Of a stretch of DNA of 7,775 bases, positions 1 to 6,112 are shown in pieces. The translations under genes were made by a program, and so were the position numbers. The DNA comes from Candidatus Moraniibacteriota bacterium (lineage in GTDB: Bacteria; Patescibacteriota; Minisyncoccia; Moranbacterales; GCA-2747515). The notes beneath the pieces were generated by a model. The model made no database searches and had not been told where the DNA came from. It was given only the letters and a program-made list of their open reading frames with translations. Numbering within the stretch: the first letter of the stretch is position 1; every line of letters starts with the position of its first letter. The stretch is from the NCBI GenBank assembly GCA_027069365.1, contig JALXES010000026.1:1-7775 (forward strand), in the 5' to 3' direction.

Positions 1-41
1 TGGGCGTACGCACGCGCATACGGCACGCGTGCGTACGCCCA
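1..41. repeat. 16-bp perfect inverted repeat inside pth
   Basis: Bases 1-16 and 26-41 are exact reverse complements, separated by a 9-base spacer. The repeat touches the window edge and could be longer. It lies in coding sequence, in the variable stretch just before the conserved PTTFMN motif, and encodes an Arg/Thr/His-rich segment. It could be a small palindromic insertion tolerated in a surface loop, or a chance product of alternating GC-rich codons. Confidence 0.75.
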
Positions 42-439
42 CGCACAACCTCATCCTTGCCAAGCCCACGACATTTATGAATGACTCCGGGCGCAGCGTG
101 CGTGCACTGTGCGACTACTATGACATCCCTGCTGCACGCGTCATCCTCGTGCATGATGAGAGTGACTTGCCGCTCGGGACATATCGCATCCAGACCGGGC
201 GTGGTGCTGCCGGACACAATGGTGTTGCAAGCGTCATCGCAGCGCTCGGCACAAAAGACTTCACGCGCGTCCGTGTCGGTGTGCGGCCGGAGCGCCCGGA
301 AGACGCTCCACGTGCTGCTGCCATGGCATTTGTCTTAAAAGAGTTTGCACCTGCAGAGCGTGCGCTCTTTGCGGATGTCGTGAAAGACGTCACAGCGGCA
401 ATTGATGCCATGGTCACTGCCACAGTGCGTGAGACATAA
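1..439 (+). CDS. pth: Peptidyl-tRNA hydrolase, 5'-truncated by the window edge
   Basis: Pth cleaves the ester bond of peptidyl-tRNAs that drop off the ribosome and so recycles tRNA in the cytoplasm. The frame is open from base 2 to the TAA at 437-439 and gives 145 residues; the family is usually about 185-200, so roughly the first quarter, including the catalytic His near residue 20, lies outside the window. Diagnostic motifs are visible in order: KPTTFMN (the substrate-binding Asn of PTTFMN), HDESDLP (the Asp that assists catalysis; family form HDELDLP), GRGAAGHNG (the family G-GHNG loop with its conserved Asn) and FTRVRVGVRPE. The GTG at 29 is not the real start because family homology begins well before it. 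The first 41 bases of coding sequence form a long inverted repeat, reported separately. The next gene on this strand is dprA, 237 bases away. Identification is secure. Confidence 0.95.
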   Translation, partial: GRTHAHTARVRTPTHNLILAKPTTFMNDSGRSVRALCDYYDIPAARVILVHDESDLPLGTYRIQTGRGAAGHNGVASVIAALGTKDFTRVRVGVRPERPEDAPRAAAMAFVLKEFAPAERALFADVVKDVTAAIDAMVTATVRET

Positions 440-440
440 C

Positions 441-525
441 AAAAAAGGTGTTCTGATGATCCAGCAGCACCGTACACGCAAGGAGGGAAACGTGTACAAC
501 ATGCCACTGGGACATCAAAACACCT
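441..525 (-). terminator. U6-ended hairpin terminating the minus-strand small RNA
   Basis: The basal 13-pair helix (525-513 with 458-446) is followed directly on the minus strand by six U residues (446-441, the first pairing with A525). On the plus strand the same hairpin is preceded by A6 and followed by CGGTATG, so it would be a poor terminator for pth. This asymmetry suggests it mainly stops transcription coming from the right. Confidence 0.5.
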
Positions 526-529
526 CGGT
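441..529 (-). ncRNA. Candidate small RNA: long rod hairpin with an anti-SD-like loop
   Basis: On the minus strand a promoter-like sequence predicts a transcript starting near 529 and ending at a U6 tract (446-441), about 89 nt. It can fold into a single rod. The basal helix is 525-513 with 458-446 (12 Watson-Crick pairs and one G-U). A small bulge follows, then 510-501 with 461-470, a 2-nt bulge (500-499), and 498-491 with 471-478, for about 32 pairs in all. The 12-nt loop (490-479) reads UUUCCCUCCUUG. The five positions that are C-A mismatches on the plus strand (453/518, 465/506, 466/505, 470/501, 471/498) are all G-U pairs on the minus strand, which favours this strand. The loop contains the core anti-Shine-Dalgarno sequence, so binding to mRNA start regions is possible but inferred. 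It does not match the conserved apical motif of SRP RNA or the shape of 6S RNA. The main alternative is an elaborate terminator-like hairpin between pth and dprA. Confidence 0.55.
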
Positions 530-535
530 ATGCAC

Positions 536-564
536 ACTGTAGCATAGGCTCATTTTTTTGTAAA
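536..564 (-). promoter_or_regulatory. Promoter of the candidate small RNA
   Basis: Read on the minus strand: -35 TTTACA (564-559, five of six consensus bases), a 17-base spacer, and -10 TACAGT (541-536, four of six) preceded by TGC, an extended -10 element. The start would fall near 529, four bases before the hairpin. The rel promoter in this window uses a similar TGCTATAGT element, which supports the call. Confidence 0.5.
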
Positions 565-590
565 GCCCTTGCGGACAAAAAAATGTTTAC

Positions 591-607
591 AAGGCATTTT
601 ATGCCTT
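591..607. repeat. 17-base dyad between divergent promoters
   Basis: AAGGCAT (591-597) and ATGCCTT (601-607) form a perfect 7-bp inverted repeat around TTT. It sits between the small-RNA promoter (ends 564) and the weak dprA promoter (begins 631), where a repressor operator would be expected. No T-tract follows on either strand, so it is unlikely to be a terminator. The rest of 542-676 is A/T-rich, with a T7 run at 553-559, an A7 run at 577-583 and the 8-mer TGCGGACA at 570 and 647; I see no gene in it on the plus strand before dprA. Confidence 0.4.
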
Positions 608-630
608 CATAGAGCCAAAAAATGACGCCA

Positions 631-658
631 TTGTTTGTAACGCAGATGCGGACATAAA
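631..658 (+). promoter_or_regulatory. Weak candidate promoter for dprA-topA
   Basis: TTGTTT (631-636), a 16-base spacer and CATAAA (653-658, four of six bases of the -10 consensus) would place the transcript start about 12 bases before the dprA ATG at 677. Both boxes are imperfect, so the assignment is tentative. A short leader would match those predicted for rel and the SPFH gene. Confidence 0.25.
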
Positions 659-676
659 TGATAACCACAGACGATA

Positions 677-1813
677 ATGCATGCGGAACACGCTATTTTC
701 CTAACACTTCTGACAACGCGAAAGATGACGGCTGCGGCGGTGCGCACGCTCAAGAAATCTTTTGCAACATACGAAATGTTGCTTGCGGCCTCGCCGGAAG
801 AGTTGCGCGCCGCCGGTGCGCAGCAGCATCACGTAGACGCTATTGCCGCTGCCCGTGCAACGTATGAAGCGGCAGGCGCGGACAGCATCCTTGCGCCCTA
901 TGTGCAGCGCAACATCACCATTCTACTTGCGACCGACGATGCCTATCCGGCGCTCCTTGCGGAAGCACCGGATGCTCCACTGGCACTCTTTGTGCGTGGC
1001 AACACGACGGCGCTCTCGCGAGGACCGCTCGTGACAATTGTGGGGTCGCGCGACCACACGGAGTATGGTGAGCGCGCGGCATACAGTTTGGCACACAACC
1101 TGGCGCGTGCCGGTGTGACAATTGTTAGCGGGCTGGCACTTGGCGTTGATGCTGTTGCGCATCGCGCAGCACTGGATGCGGACGGTGTCACACTCGGCGT
1201 GCTTGGTGGCAGCGTTGATGATGCGTGCATCGCACCACGCCGCAATGTGCGCTTGGCACACGCGTTGTGTGACCGTGGCGCGCTCCTGAGTGAGTACCCC
1301 CTCGGCACAACGCCAACACACTACACCTTTCCGGCGCGCAATCGCATCATGGCGGCACTCTCGCACATTACGTTGGTGATTGAATCCGCCGCCAAGAGCG
1401 GGACGCTCATCACCGCGCGCAACGCCTTGGAATACAATCGTGATGTCTGTGCTGTGCCGGGTTCAATTTTTTCCGATATGAGCGTCGGCACCAACGCCCT
1501 CATCCGTGATGGTGCAAAGATTGTGACGTGTGCGCAGGATGTCCTCGCGGAACTGCCACACTATACACCCCCACAGCAGCAGCAACTCTTTGGTGCTGCA
1601 GAGCCTGACGCGGCGACGCACGAGGCACTGCCGGATCTCACACCGGACGAAGCGCGCGTACATACTATATTGAGTGATGAGCCAGTGCATGTTGACAAGA
1701 TTGTCACAATGTCTAAACTGGAGACAACATCTGCACTCAGTGCGCTGTCCCTCTTGGAGATTAAGGGTTTGGCGCGTGACATTGGCGGCAAGTGCTATGT
1801 TCGCACGCGCTAA
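677..1813 (+). CDS. dprA: DNA-processing protein DprA (Smf family)
   Basis: DprA binds incoming single-stranded DNA during natural transformation, protects it and loads RecA; it is also widespread in bacteria not known to be competent. The 378-residue protein has an N-terminal helical region (about 1-75), a Rossmann-fold core (about 80-290) and a C-terminal winged-helix domain (about 322-376). Core motifs are present: VGSRDHTEYG (122-131), SGLALGVDAVAHRAAL (151-166), LSEYPLG (204-210), FPARNRIMAALS (218-229), ESAAKSGTLITA (236-247) and AVPGSIFSDMSVGTNALIRDGA (259-280). The ATG at 677 is chosen because the helical N-terminus starts there; a later ATG at 725 would remove part of it. No Shine-Dalgarno sequence precedes either. 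The gene is 28 bases upstream of topA, a pairing also common in other bacteria, and the two are probably co-transcribed. Family assignment is secure; the exact start is less so. Confidence 0.95.
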   Translation: MHAEHAIFLTLLTTRKMTAAAVRTLKKSFATYEMLLAASPEELRAAGAQQHHVDAIAAARATYEAAGADSILAPYVQRNITILLATDDAYPALLAEAPDAPLALFVRGNTTALSRGPLVTIVGSRDHTEYGERAAYSLAHNLARAGVTIVSGLALGVDAVAHRAALDADGVTLGVLGGSVDDACIAPRRNVRLAHALCDRGALLSEYPLGTTPTHYTFPARNRIMAALSHITLVIESAAKSGTLITARNALEYNRDVCAVPGSIFSDMSVGTNALIRDGAKIVTCAQDVLAELPHYTPPQQQQLFGAAEPDAATHEALPDLTPDEARVHTILSDEPVHVDKIVTMSKLETTSALSALSLLEIKGLARDIGGKCYVRTR

Positions 1814-1841
1814 ACCACATAATTTCTCAGCACCACACACT

Positions 1842-4103
1842 ATGAAACTCCTCATCGTTGAGTCCCCTACCAAAGCAAAGACAATCGGCAAGTACCTCCC
1901 GAAGGACGAGAAATTCGTCGTCAAGGCCAGCGTTGGCCACATCCGCGACCTCCCCAAGAGCAACAAGGACGCTATTGATATTGACGCGGGGTTTGTGCCG
2001 CGCTATGAGATTACGCCCGGCAAGGAAAAGGTCGTTGCCGAACTGAAGCGCGCCGCCAAGCAGGCCGATGAGATCCTTCTGGCACCCGACCCCGACCGCG
2101 AAGGTGAAGCAATTGCGTGGCACCTCCTTGAAGCGCTCAATCTCAAAGAGGCACCAAACGTCAAGCGCATCACGTTCAATGAAATTACCAAGACGGCCGT
2201 GCAGAATGCGCTCACACACCCGCGCGCGATTGACGACAATCTGCGCCGCGCACAGGAAGCGCGCCGCGTACTGGACCGCCTCTTTGGCTATGAACTGTCC
2301 GGGCTTATTTGGAAGAAAGTGCGCTATGGTCTGTCCGCCGGACGCGTGCAGTCCCCCGCGCTGCGCATTCTGGTAGAGCGTGAGCGTGCCATTCGCGCCT
2401 TTGTGCCGGACACGTACTGGACCATCACCGCCGATCTGGCGCCTGAGAACCACGCGCCGGTGACGTTCACGTGCACCGAAGAGCCAAAAGCCGTACTTGA
2501 GGGCGTCGCAGAGAAAGAGCGCGCTCAGGTCATCGCACGCGTACAGAAAGAAGTGGACGCAATCATCGCAGCCGGTCGCGCCGGCAGTTGGCACATCACC
2601 GCTGTCAAGCAGACCAAGCAGAAGCGTGCACCGTACGCACCGTTTACGACATCCACGCTGCAGCAAGTCGCCAGCAGCCGCCTGGGCTTTACCCCGAGTC
2701 GCACGATGCGCGCCGCACAGAAGCTCTACGAAGCCGGACACATCACCTATATGCGTACGGACAGCGTCACGCTGAGCCAGGATGCGCTGGCACAAATTGC
2801 CGACGTGGTCACGCGTGACTTTGGCGCAGACCTCTACCAGCGCCGCGCCTACACAACCAAGAGCAAGAACGCGCAGGAAGCGCACGAGGCCATCCGCCCG
2901 AGTGATGTGCGCGTGGAAAGTGCCGGCAGGAGCACCGACGAGCAGAGACTCTACCGCCTCATCCGCACGCGCACGCTGGCCTCCCAGATGGTGGATGCAC
3001 AGGTGCTGCGCACCAAGGTCATCGCAAACATCACCGACGGCACACTGCCGGACTTTGCACTGTCCGGCACGCAGGTCGTTGCGCCGGGGTGGCTGACACT
3101 GGACACGGCGGCGCGCGGCGAGGACACGGAACTGCCTGCCCTCTCCGTCGGCGACACACTGACGCTCGCAGACATCAGCGCCGAGCAAAAAGACACGCAG
3201 CCACCAAAGCGCCACACCCAAGCCGGGCTGGCTAAGGAGTTGGAAAAACGCGGCATCGGACGCCCGAGCACCTATGCCACAATCATCAAGACCATCCAGG
3301 ACCGCGGTTACGTCACCAAGGACGGCCGCACGCTTGTGCCAACTGACACCGGCATGGTCGTTAGCGGTTTTGTGGAGAAGTACTTCGGCTCCTACATTAG
3401 CGATGACTTCACCGCCGAGATGGAGGACGAACTGGACGAGATTGCCGCGGGCACGCGCGACTATGTGACCACCTTGAAGGATTTCTACACAGCATTCCAC
3501 AACGACATCACCGCCAAGGAAGACATTCCGAAACTCACCAACCTCGGTGACGCCGACCCCAAGCACACCTGCCCGGAGTGCGGTGGCACAATGGTCATCA
3601 AGCTCTCAAAGATCGGCACATTTTTGTCCTGCGCAAAATTCCCCGACTGCACCGGCGCGCGCACCGCTGACGGCGACGTTATAGAAGGTCCCAAAGAAAC
3701 CGGCGAGGCGTGCCCGGAGTGCGGCAGCCCTCTGGTAGAGCGTACCGGCCGCTATGGCAAGTTCGTCTCCTGCTCCACCTACCCTAAATGTAAGTACATC
3801 AAAGAAGACCCGGAGGAAGCTGCCAAGAAAAAAACGGGTGTAACATGTCCGCAGTGCGGCACCGGCGAAATGGTAGAGCGTCGCGGCCGCTTTGGTGTGT
3901 TCTACTCCTGCTCCAATTATCCGAAGTGCAAGAACGCCATCAAAGCGCGCCCAACCGGCAAACGCTGCACCTACAAGCGCGCCGACCGCGACGGCAAAGC
4001 GTGCGGCGCACTGATGATGGAAGGCACCAAGACCATCCCCGAGCGCTGCAGCGACAAGAGTTGTCCCAACCACAACCCGCACAAATTGGCAAAGGAGAAG
4101 TAG
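1842..4103 (+). CDS. topA: DNA topoisomerase I (type IA) with C-terminal zinc ribbons
   Basis: TopA relaxes negative supercoils by passing one DNA strand through a transient break joined to a tyrosine. The 753-residue protein opens with MKLLIVESPTKAKTIGKYL, the start of the Toprim domain with catalytic Glu7. The metal-binding Toprim acidic residues are Asp83, Asp85 and Glu87 in APDPDREGEAIAWHL. The motif SAGRVQSPAL lies at 165-174, and the active-site tyrosine is Tyr303 in ITYMRTDS. The C-terminus carries three clear four-cysteine zinc ribbons (Cys577/580/597/603, 624/627/644/650, 669/672/690/696) and a diverged fourth cluster (709/721/736/741). The frame is open further upstream into dprA, but homology starts exactly at the ATG at 1842, so that start is chosen; no Shine-Dalgarno precedes it. 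All catalytic residues are present, and the gene is followed by a strong terminator. Confidence 0.97.
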   Translation: MKLLIVESPTKAKTIGKYLPKDEKFVVKASVGHIRDLPKSNKDAIDIDAGFVPRYEITPGKEKVVAELKRAAKQADEILLAPDPDREGEAIAWHLLEALNLKEAPNVKRITFNEITKTAVQNALTHPRAIDDNLRRAQEARRVLDRLFGYELSGLIWKKVRYGLSAGRVQSPALRILVERERAIRAFVPDTYWTITADLAPENHAPVTFTCTEEPKAVLEGVAEKERAQVIARVQKEVDAIIAAGRAGSWHITAVKQTKQKRAPYAPFTTSTLQQVASSRLGFTPSRTMRAAQKLYEAGHITYMRTDSVTLSQDALAQIADVVTRDFGADLYQRRAYTTKSKNAQEAHEAIRPSDVRVESAGRSTDEQRLYRLIRTRTLASQMVDAQVLRTKVIANITDGTLPDFALSGTQVVAPGWLTLDTAARGEDTELPALSVGDTLTLADISAEQKDTQPPKRHTQAGLAKELEKRGIGRPSTYATIIKTIQDRGYVTKDGRTLVPTDTGMVVSGFVEKYFGSYISDDFTAEMEDELDEIAAGTRDYVTTLKDFYTAFHNDITAKEDIPKLTNLGDADPKHTCPECGGTMVIKLSKIGTFLSCAKFPDCTGARTADGDVIEGPKETGEACPECGSPLVERTGRYGKFVSCSTYPKCKYIKEDPEEAAKKKTGVTCPQCGTGEMVERRGRFGVFYSCSNYPKCKNAIKARPTGKRCTYKRADRDGKACGALMMEGTKTIPERCSDKSCPNHNPHKLAKEK

Positions 4104-4133
4104 CTCTTTCTGCACGTCGCATGAATATACAAA

Positions 4134-4168
4134 GCCCCGACACAATGAGTTGTGTCGGGGCGCTTTTC
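4134..4168. terminator. Terminator between topA and the convergent small ORF
   Basis: A perfect 12-bp stem (4134-4145 with 4150-4161, GC-rich at the base) encloses the loop TGAG. On the plus strand it is followed by GC and then T4, 30 bases after the topA stop. On the minus strand it lies 8 bases after the small ORF stop and is followed by TTTGTAT. It probably works in both directions. Confidence 0.88.
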
Positions 4169-4169
4169 A

Positions 4170-4358
4170 TTAGCGATAGAAGTCTTCCTCCGTGAAGATG
4201 ATGATGTTTGGACGAAGCGGGTGTGTGGCGACTCTCTTTGTGTGTCGCGCGGTAAAGTCCTCATACACGACTCCGCCGCCATGTACAGGTCGTACAGCAA
4301 CATACCGCTGCCCTTTTACAATCCTACCAACCGGTTTCATGTGTTTTTGGGTCATCAT
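4170..4358 (-). CDS. Small hypothetical protein, 62 residues
   Basis: I do not recognise a family. The 62-residue product is basic, with alternating hydrophobic and polar residues (GRIVKGQRYVAVRPVHGG, then RPNIIIFTEEDFYR at the end), suggesting a small beta-rich domain. It has no membrane segment, signal peptide or cysteine. Support for a real gene comes from context: it fills an otherwise empty 340-base gap, ends 8 bases before a strong hairpin, is preceded by an AAGAG-like ribosome site 7 bases from the ATG, and has a TATGAT -10 box about 26 bases upstream of that start region. The start could instead be the second ATG (Met2) or Met7. A plus-strand frame over the same bases gives a Cys/Phe-rich product and is judged the shadow. 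Function is unknown. Confidence 0.55.
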   Translation of the reverse strand: MMTQKHMKPVGRIVKGQRYVAVRPVHGGGVVYEDFTARHTKRVATHPLRPNIIIFTEEDFYR

Positions 4359-4390
4359 TTCTGGTCTCTTTTTGATAAAAAACTGTTCCC

Positions 4391-4396
4391 ATCATA
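4391..4396 (-). promoter_or_regulatory. -10 box for the small minus-strand ORF
   Basis: The minus strand reads TATGAT, five of six consensus bases, which would start a transcript near 4384 with a leader of about 26 bases. No convincing -35 box is seen at 16-18 bases. The box overlaps the -35 region of the rel promoter on the other strand. Confidence 0.35.
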
Positions 4397-4423
4397 CACT
4401 TCTTTGCCAAAAAGTGCTATAGT
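4395..4423 (+). promoter_or_regulatory. Extended -10 promoter for rel
   Basis: TGC followed by TATAGT (4418-4423, five of six bases) forms an extended -10 element. The hexamer 17 bases upstream, TACACT (4395-4400), is a weak -35, as is common with extended -10 promoters. The transcript would begin near 4430, giving a leader of about 17 bases without a Shine-Dalgarno sequence. Confidence 0.6.
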
Positions 4424-4446
4424 AAAGGCAAAGAAAAACGTGTTCT

Positions 4447-6024
4447 ATGTCGCACACACTCATCACAATCAACGACGTTATCAAGAGCGCCAAGGTGCCG
4501 CTGGATGCCGGTGGTAGGAAATTGCTACACGAGGCGTTCGCTTTTGCGGATGCGGCGCACGAAGGACAGAAGCGGCGCAGTGGCGAGCCGTACGTCCAGC
4601 ACTGTCTGCATACCGCCAAAATCCTTGCGGAAATCGGTATGGATGCCAAGACGATTGCCGCCGGACTGCTGCACGATGCGCCGGAGGACACGGATGTCAC
4701 ACTGGAGGAAGTGGAGCAAACGTTCGGCAAGGAGATTGCGTGGATGGTGGACGGCGTGACGAAACTGGGACACATTCGCTTGCGCGGCAGTCGCGAGGAG
4801 ATGTTCATAGAGAACTTGCGCAAGATGTTCCTGGCGATGGCACAGGACATCCGCGTGGTCATCGTCAAACTCGCCGACCGGCTGCACAATATGCGCACAC
4901 TGGATGCTGTACCGAGTGAGAAGCAGGAGCGCATCGCCAAGGAGACGATGGAGGTGTACGCGCAGATCGCCAACCGCCTCGGCATCAGCGAAATCAAAAC
5001 CGAACTGGAGGACCTGGCATTTATGTACCTCCAGCCGGAGGAGTACGCGCTGGTACGCGCCATGTATACCAAAGAAAAAGAGGAGTATGAGAAGTATATT
5101 GACCGCGCCATCGCCAACATCGCCAAGAGTCTCAAGAAGGAAGGCATCAAGTTTCGGGAGATCAAAGGGCGTGCCAAGAGCATCTACAGTCTGTATGTCA
5201 AACTGCAGCGCTATGACATGGACATCTCGCGCATCTACGACATCGTGGCTATTCGTATCATCGTGCCATCTATTGCGGACTGCTACGAGGCGCTCGGCAT
5301 TGTGCACAAGCGCTACCGCCCGATGGTGGGTCGCATCAAAGACTACATCTCACTGCCAAAACCGAACGGCTATCAATCTATCCACACGACGATTTTTGGG
5401 CCCGAGGGGCGCATCATAGAGGTGCAGATCCGCACGCCGCAGATGCACTCAGAAGCGGAATTCGGCATTGCCGCACACTGGATTTACAAAGAAAAGAGTC
5501 GCAGCTCTTGGCGCAATTACTTCTTCCGTGGTACACACAAGGAGCGTGAGCGTATTGAGGAGCAGCGCCAGACACGGTGGGTGCAGCAGTTGCGCGAGTG
5601 GCAAAAAGACATAGCCAGTGATAACGAGGAGTTTATGAAGGGCCTCAAAATTGACTTCTTCAAAAACCATATTTTTGCCTTTACGCCCAAGGGCGACATC
5701 ATTGACCTTCCCGAAGAGTCTACCCCCATTGACTTTGCCTATGCTATTCACTCCGAGGTTGGTGACCGCGCAACCGGCGCAAAGGTTGACGGTAAGATGG
5801 TTTCCCTTGACCACACTATCCGTAACGGTCAGGTTGTGGAAATCCTTACAACCAAGGAGCACAAGGTGCCAAACGCCAAGTGGCTGGAGTTCGTACGCAC
5901 GTCCAGTGCGCGCTCCCACATTCGTCGCGAACTCAAGCGCGCCGGTGAGAAGATTGCGCCGTTGCCCGACATTACCAAGCAGAAAGCACGCGAACGCCGC
6001 AGTGCTCGCAAAGATAGAAAATGA
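4447..6024 (+). CDS. rel: Bifunctional (p)ppGpp synthetase/hydrolase, short Rel form
   Basis: Rel makes and degrades the alarmone (p)ppGpp from GTP/GDP and ATP, controlling the stringent response. The 525-residue protein has an N-terminal HD hydrolase domain with the expected metal-site residues His52, His76-Asp77 and Asp144 (KLADRLHN), so hydrolysis should be intact. The synthetase domain (about 235-345) has GRAKSIYSLY, IYDIVAIR with Asp265, KPNGYQSIHT and EVQIRT with Glu325. The motif RIKD (296-299) is the RxKD type found in bifunctional enzymes rather than the ExDD type of synthetase-only RelA. A TGS domain follows (about 406-468), then the beginning of the helical region (WLEFVRTSSARSHIRREL) and a Lys/Arg-rich tail. 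The zinc-finger and ACT/RRM domains of full-length (about 730-residue) enzymes are absent. A TGA stop ends the gene with no sign of frameshift. It has its own promoter and terminator, so it appears monocistronic. Confidence 0.95.
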   Translation: MSHTLITINDVIKSAKVPLDAGGRKLLHEAFAFADAAHEGQKRRSGEPYVQHCLHTAKILAEIGMDAKTIAAGLLHDAPEDTDVTLEEVEQTFGKEIAWMVDGVTKLGHIRLRGSREEMFIENLRKMFLAMAQDIRVVIVKLADRLHNMRTLDAVPSEKQERIAKETMEVYAQIANRLGISEIKTELEDLAFMYLQPEEYALVRAMYTKEKEEYEKYIDRAIANIAKSLKKEGIKFREIKGRAKSIYSLYVKLQRYDMDISRIYDIVAIRIIVPSIADCYEALGIVHKRYRPMVGRIKDYISLPKPNGYQSIHTTIFGPEGRIIEVQIRTPQMHSEAEFGIAAHWIYKEKSRSSWRNYFFRGTHKERERIEEQRQTRWVQQLREWQKDIASDNEEFMKGLKIDFFKNHIFAFTPKGDIIDLPEESTPIDFAYAIHSEVGDRATGAKVDGKMVSLDHTIRNGQVVEILTTKEHKVPNAKWLEFVRTSSARSHIRRELKRAGEKIAPLPDITKQKARERRSARKDRK

Positions 6025-6055
6025 GAAGTCATTGCGAACCATACACCACACCCTA

Positions 6056-6092
6056 ACATAAAACACACTCTGCCAAAGAGTGTGTTTTATGT
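6056..6092. terminator. Bidirectional terminator between rel and the SPFH gene
   Basis: A perfect 16-bp stem (6056-6071 with 6077-6092) encloses the 5-base loop GCCAA. The 5' arm contains A4 and the 3' arm T4, so either strand ends in a U-rich descending arm. It lies 31 bases after the rel stop and 20 bases after the end of the convergent SPFH gene, as expected for a shared terminator. Confidence 0.85.
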
Positions 6093-6112
6093 ATTGCAGA
6101 AGATGTGGAGAA

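Noticed and set aside
29..439. Complete short pth starting at GTG 29
   Set aside because: Pth needs its N-terminal part with the catalytic His; the frame is open to the left edge, so the gene is cut by the window rather than short.
441..529. SRP (4.5S) RNA or 6S RNA
   Set aside because: The rod shape is similar, but the GGAA apical tetraloop and conserved internal loops of SRP RNA are missing, and it is far shorter than 6S and lacks a large central bubble.
480..542. Plus-strand AAGGAGGG (480-487) followed by a 16-codon frame from GTG 492 to TAG 540
   Set aside because: It looks like a perfect ribosome site with a tiny gene, but the site is the apical loop of the rod hairpin, the frame runs through the descending stem, and no plus-strand promoter is seen. 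The folded-strand evidence favours the minus strand.
570..660. TGCGGACA repeated at 570-577 and 647-654 with similar A-rich flanks
   Set aside because: Eight matching bases plus low-complexity flanks are too little to call a repeat element.
1674..1841. Upstream extension of the topA frame into dprA
   Set aside because: Topoisomerase homology begins exactly at the ATG at 1842; the extension overlaps the well-conserved dprA winged-helix region in another frame.
1827..3566. Long minus-strand open frame (579 codons) opposite topA
   Set aside because: It is fully antisense to clearly conserved topA, has no recognisable motifs, and arises from G+C-rich codon usage. Similar antisense frames lie over pth, dprA, rel and the SPFH gene.
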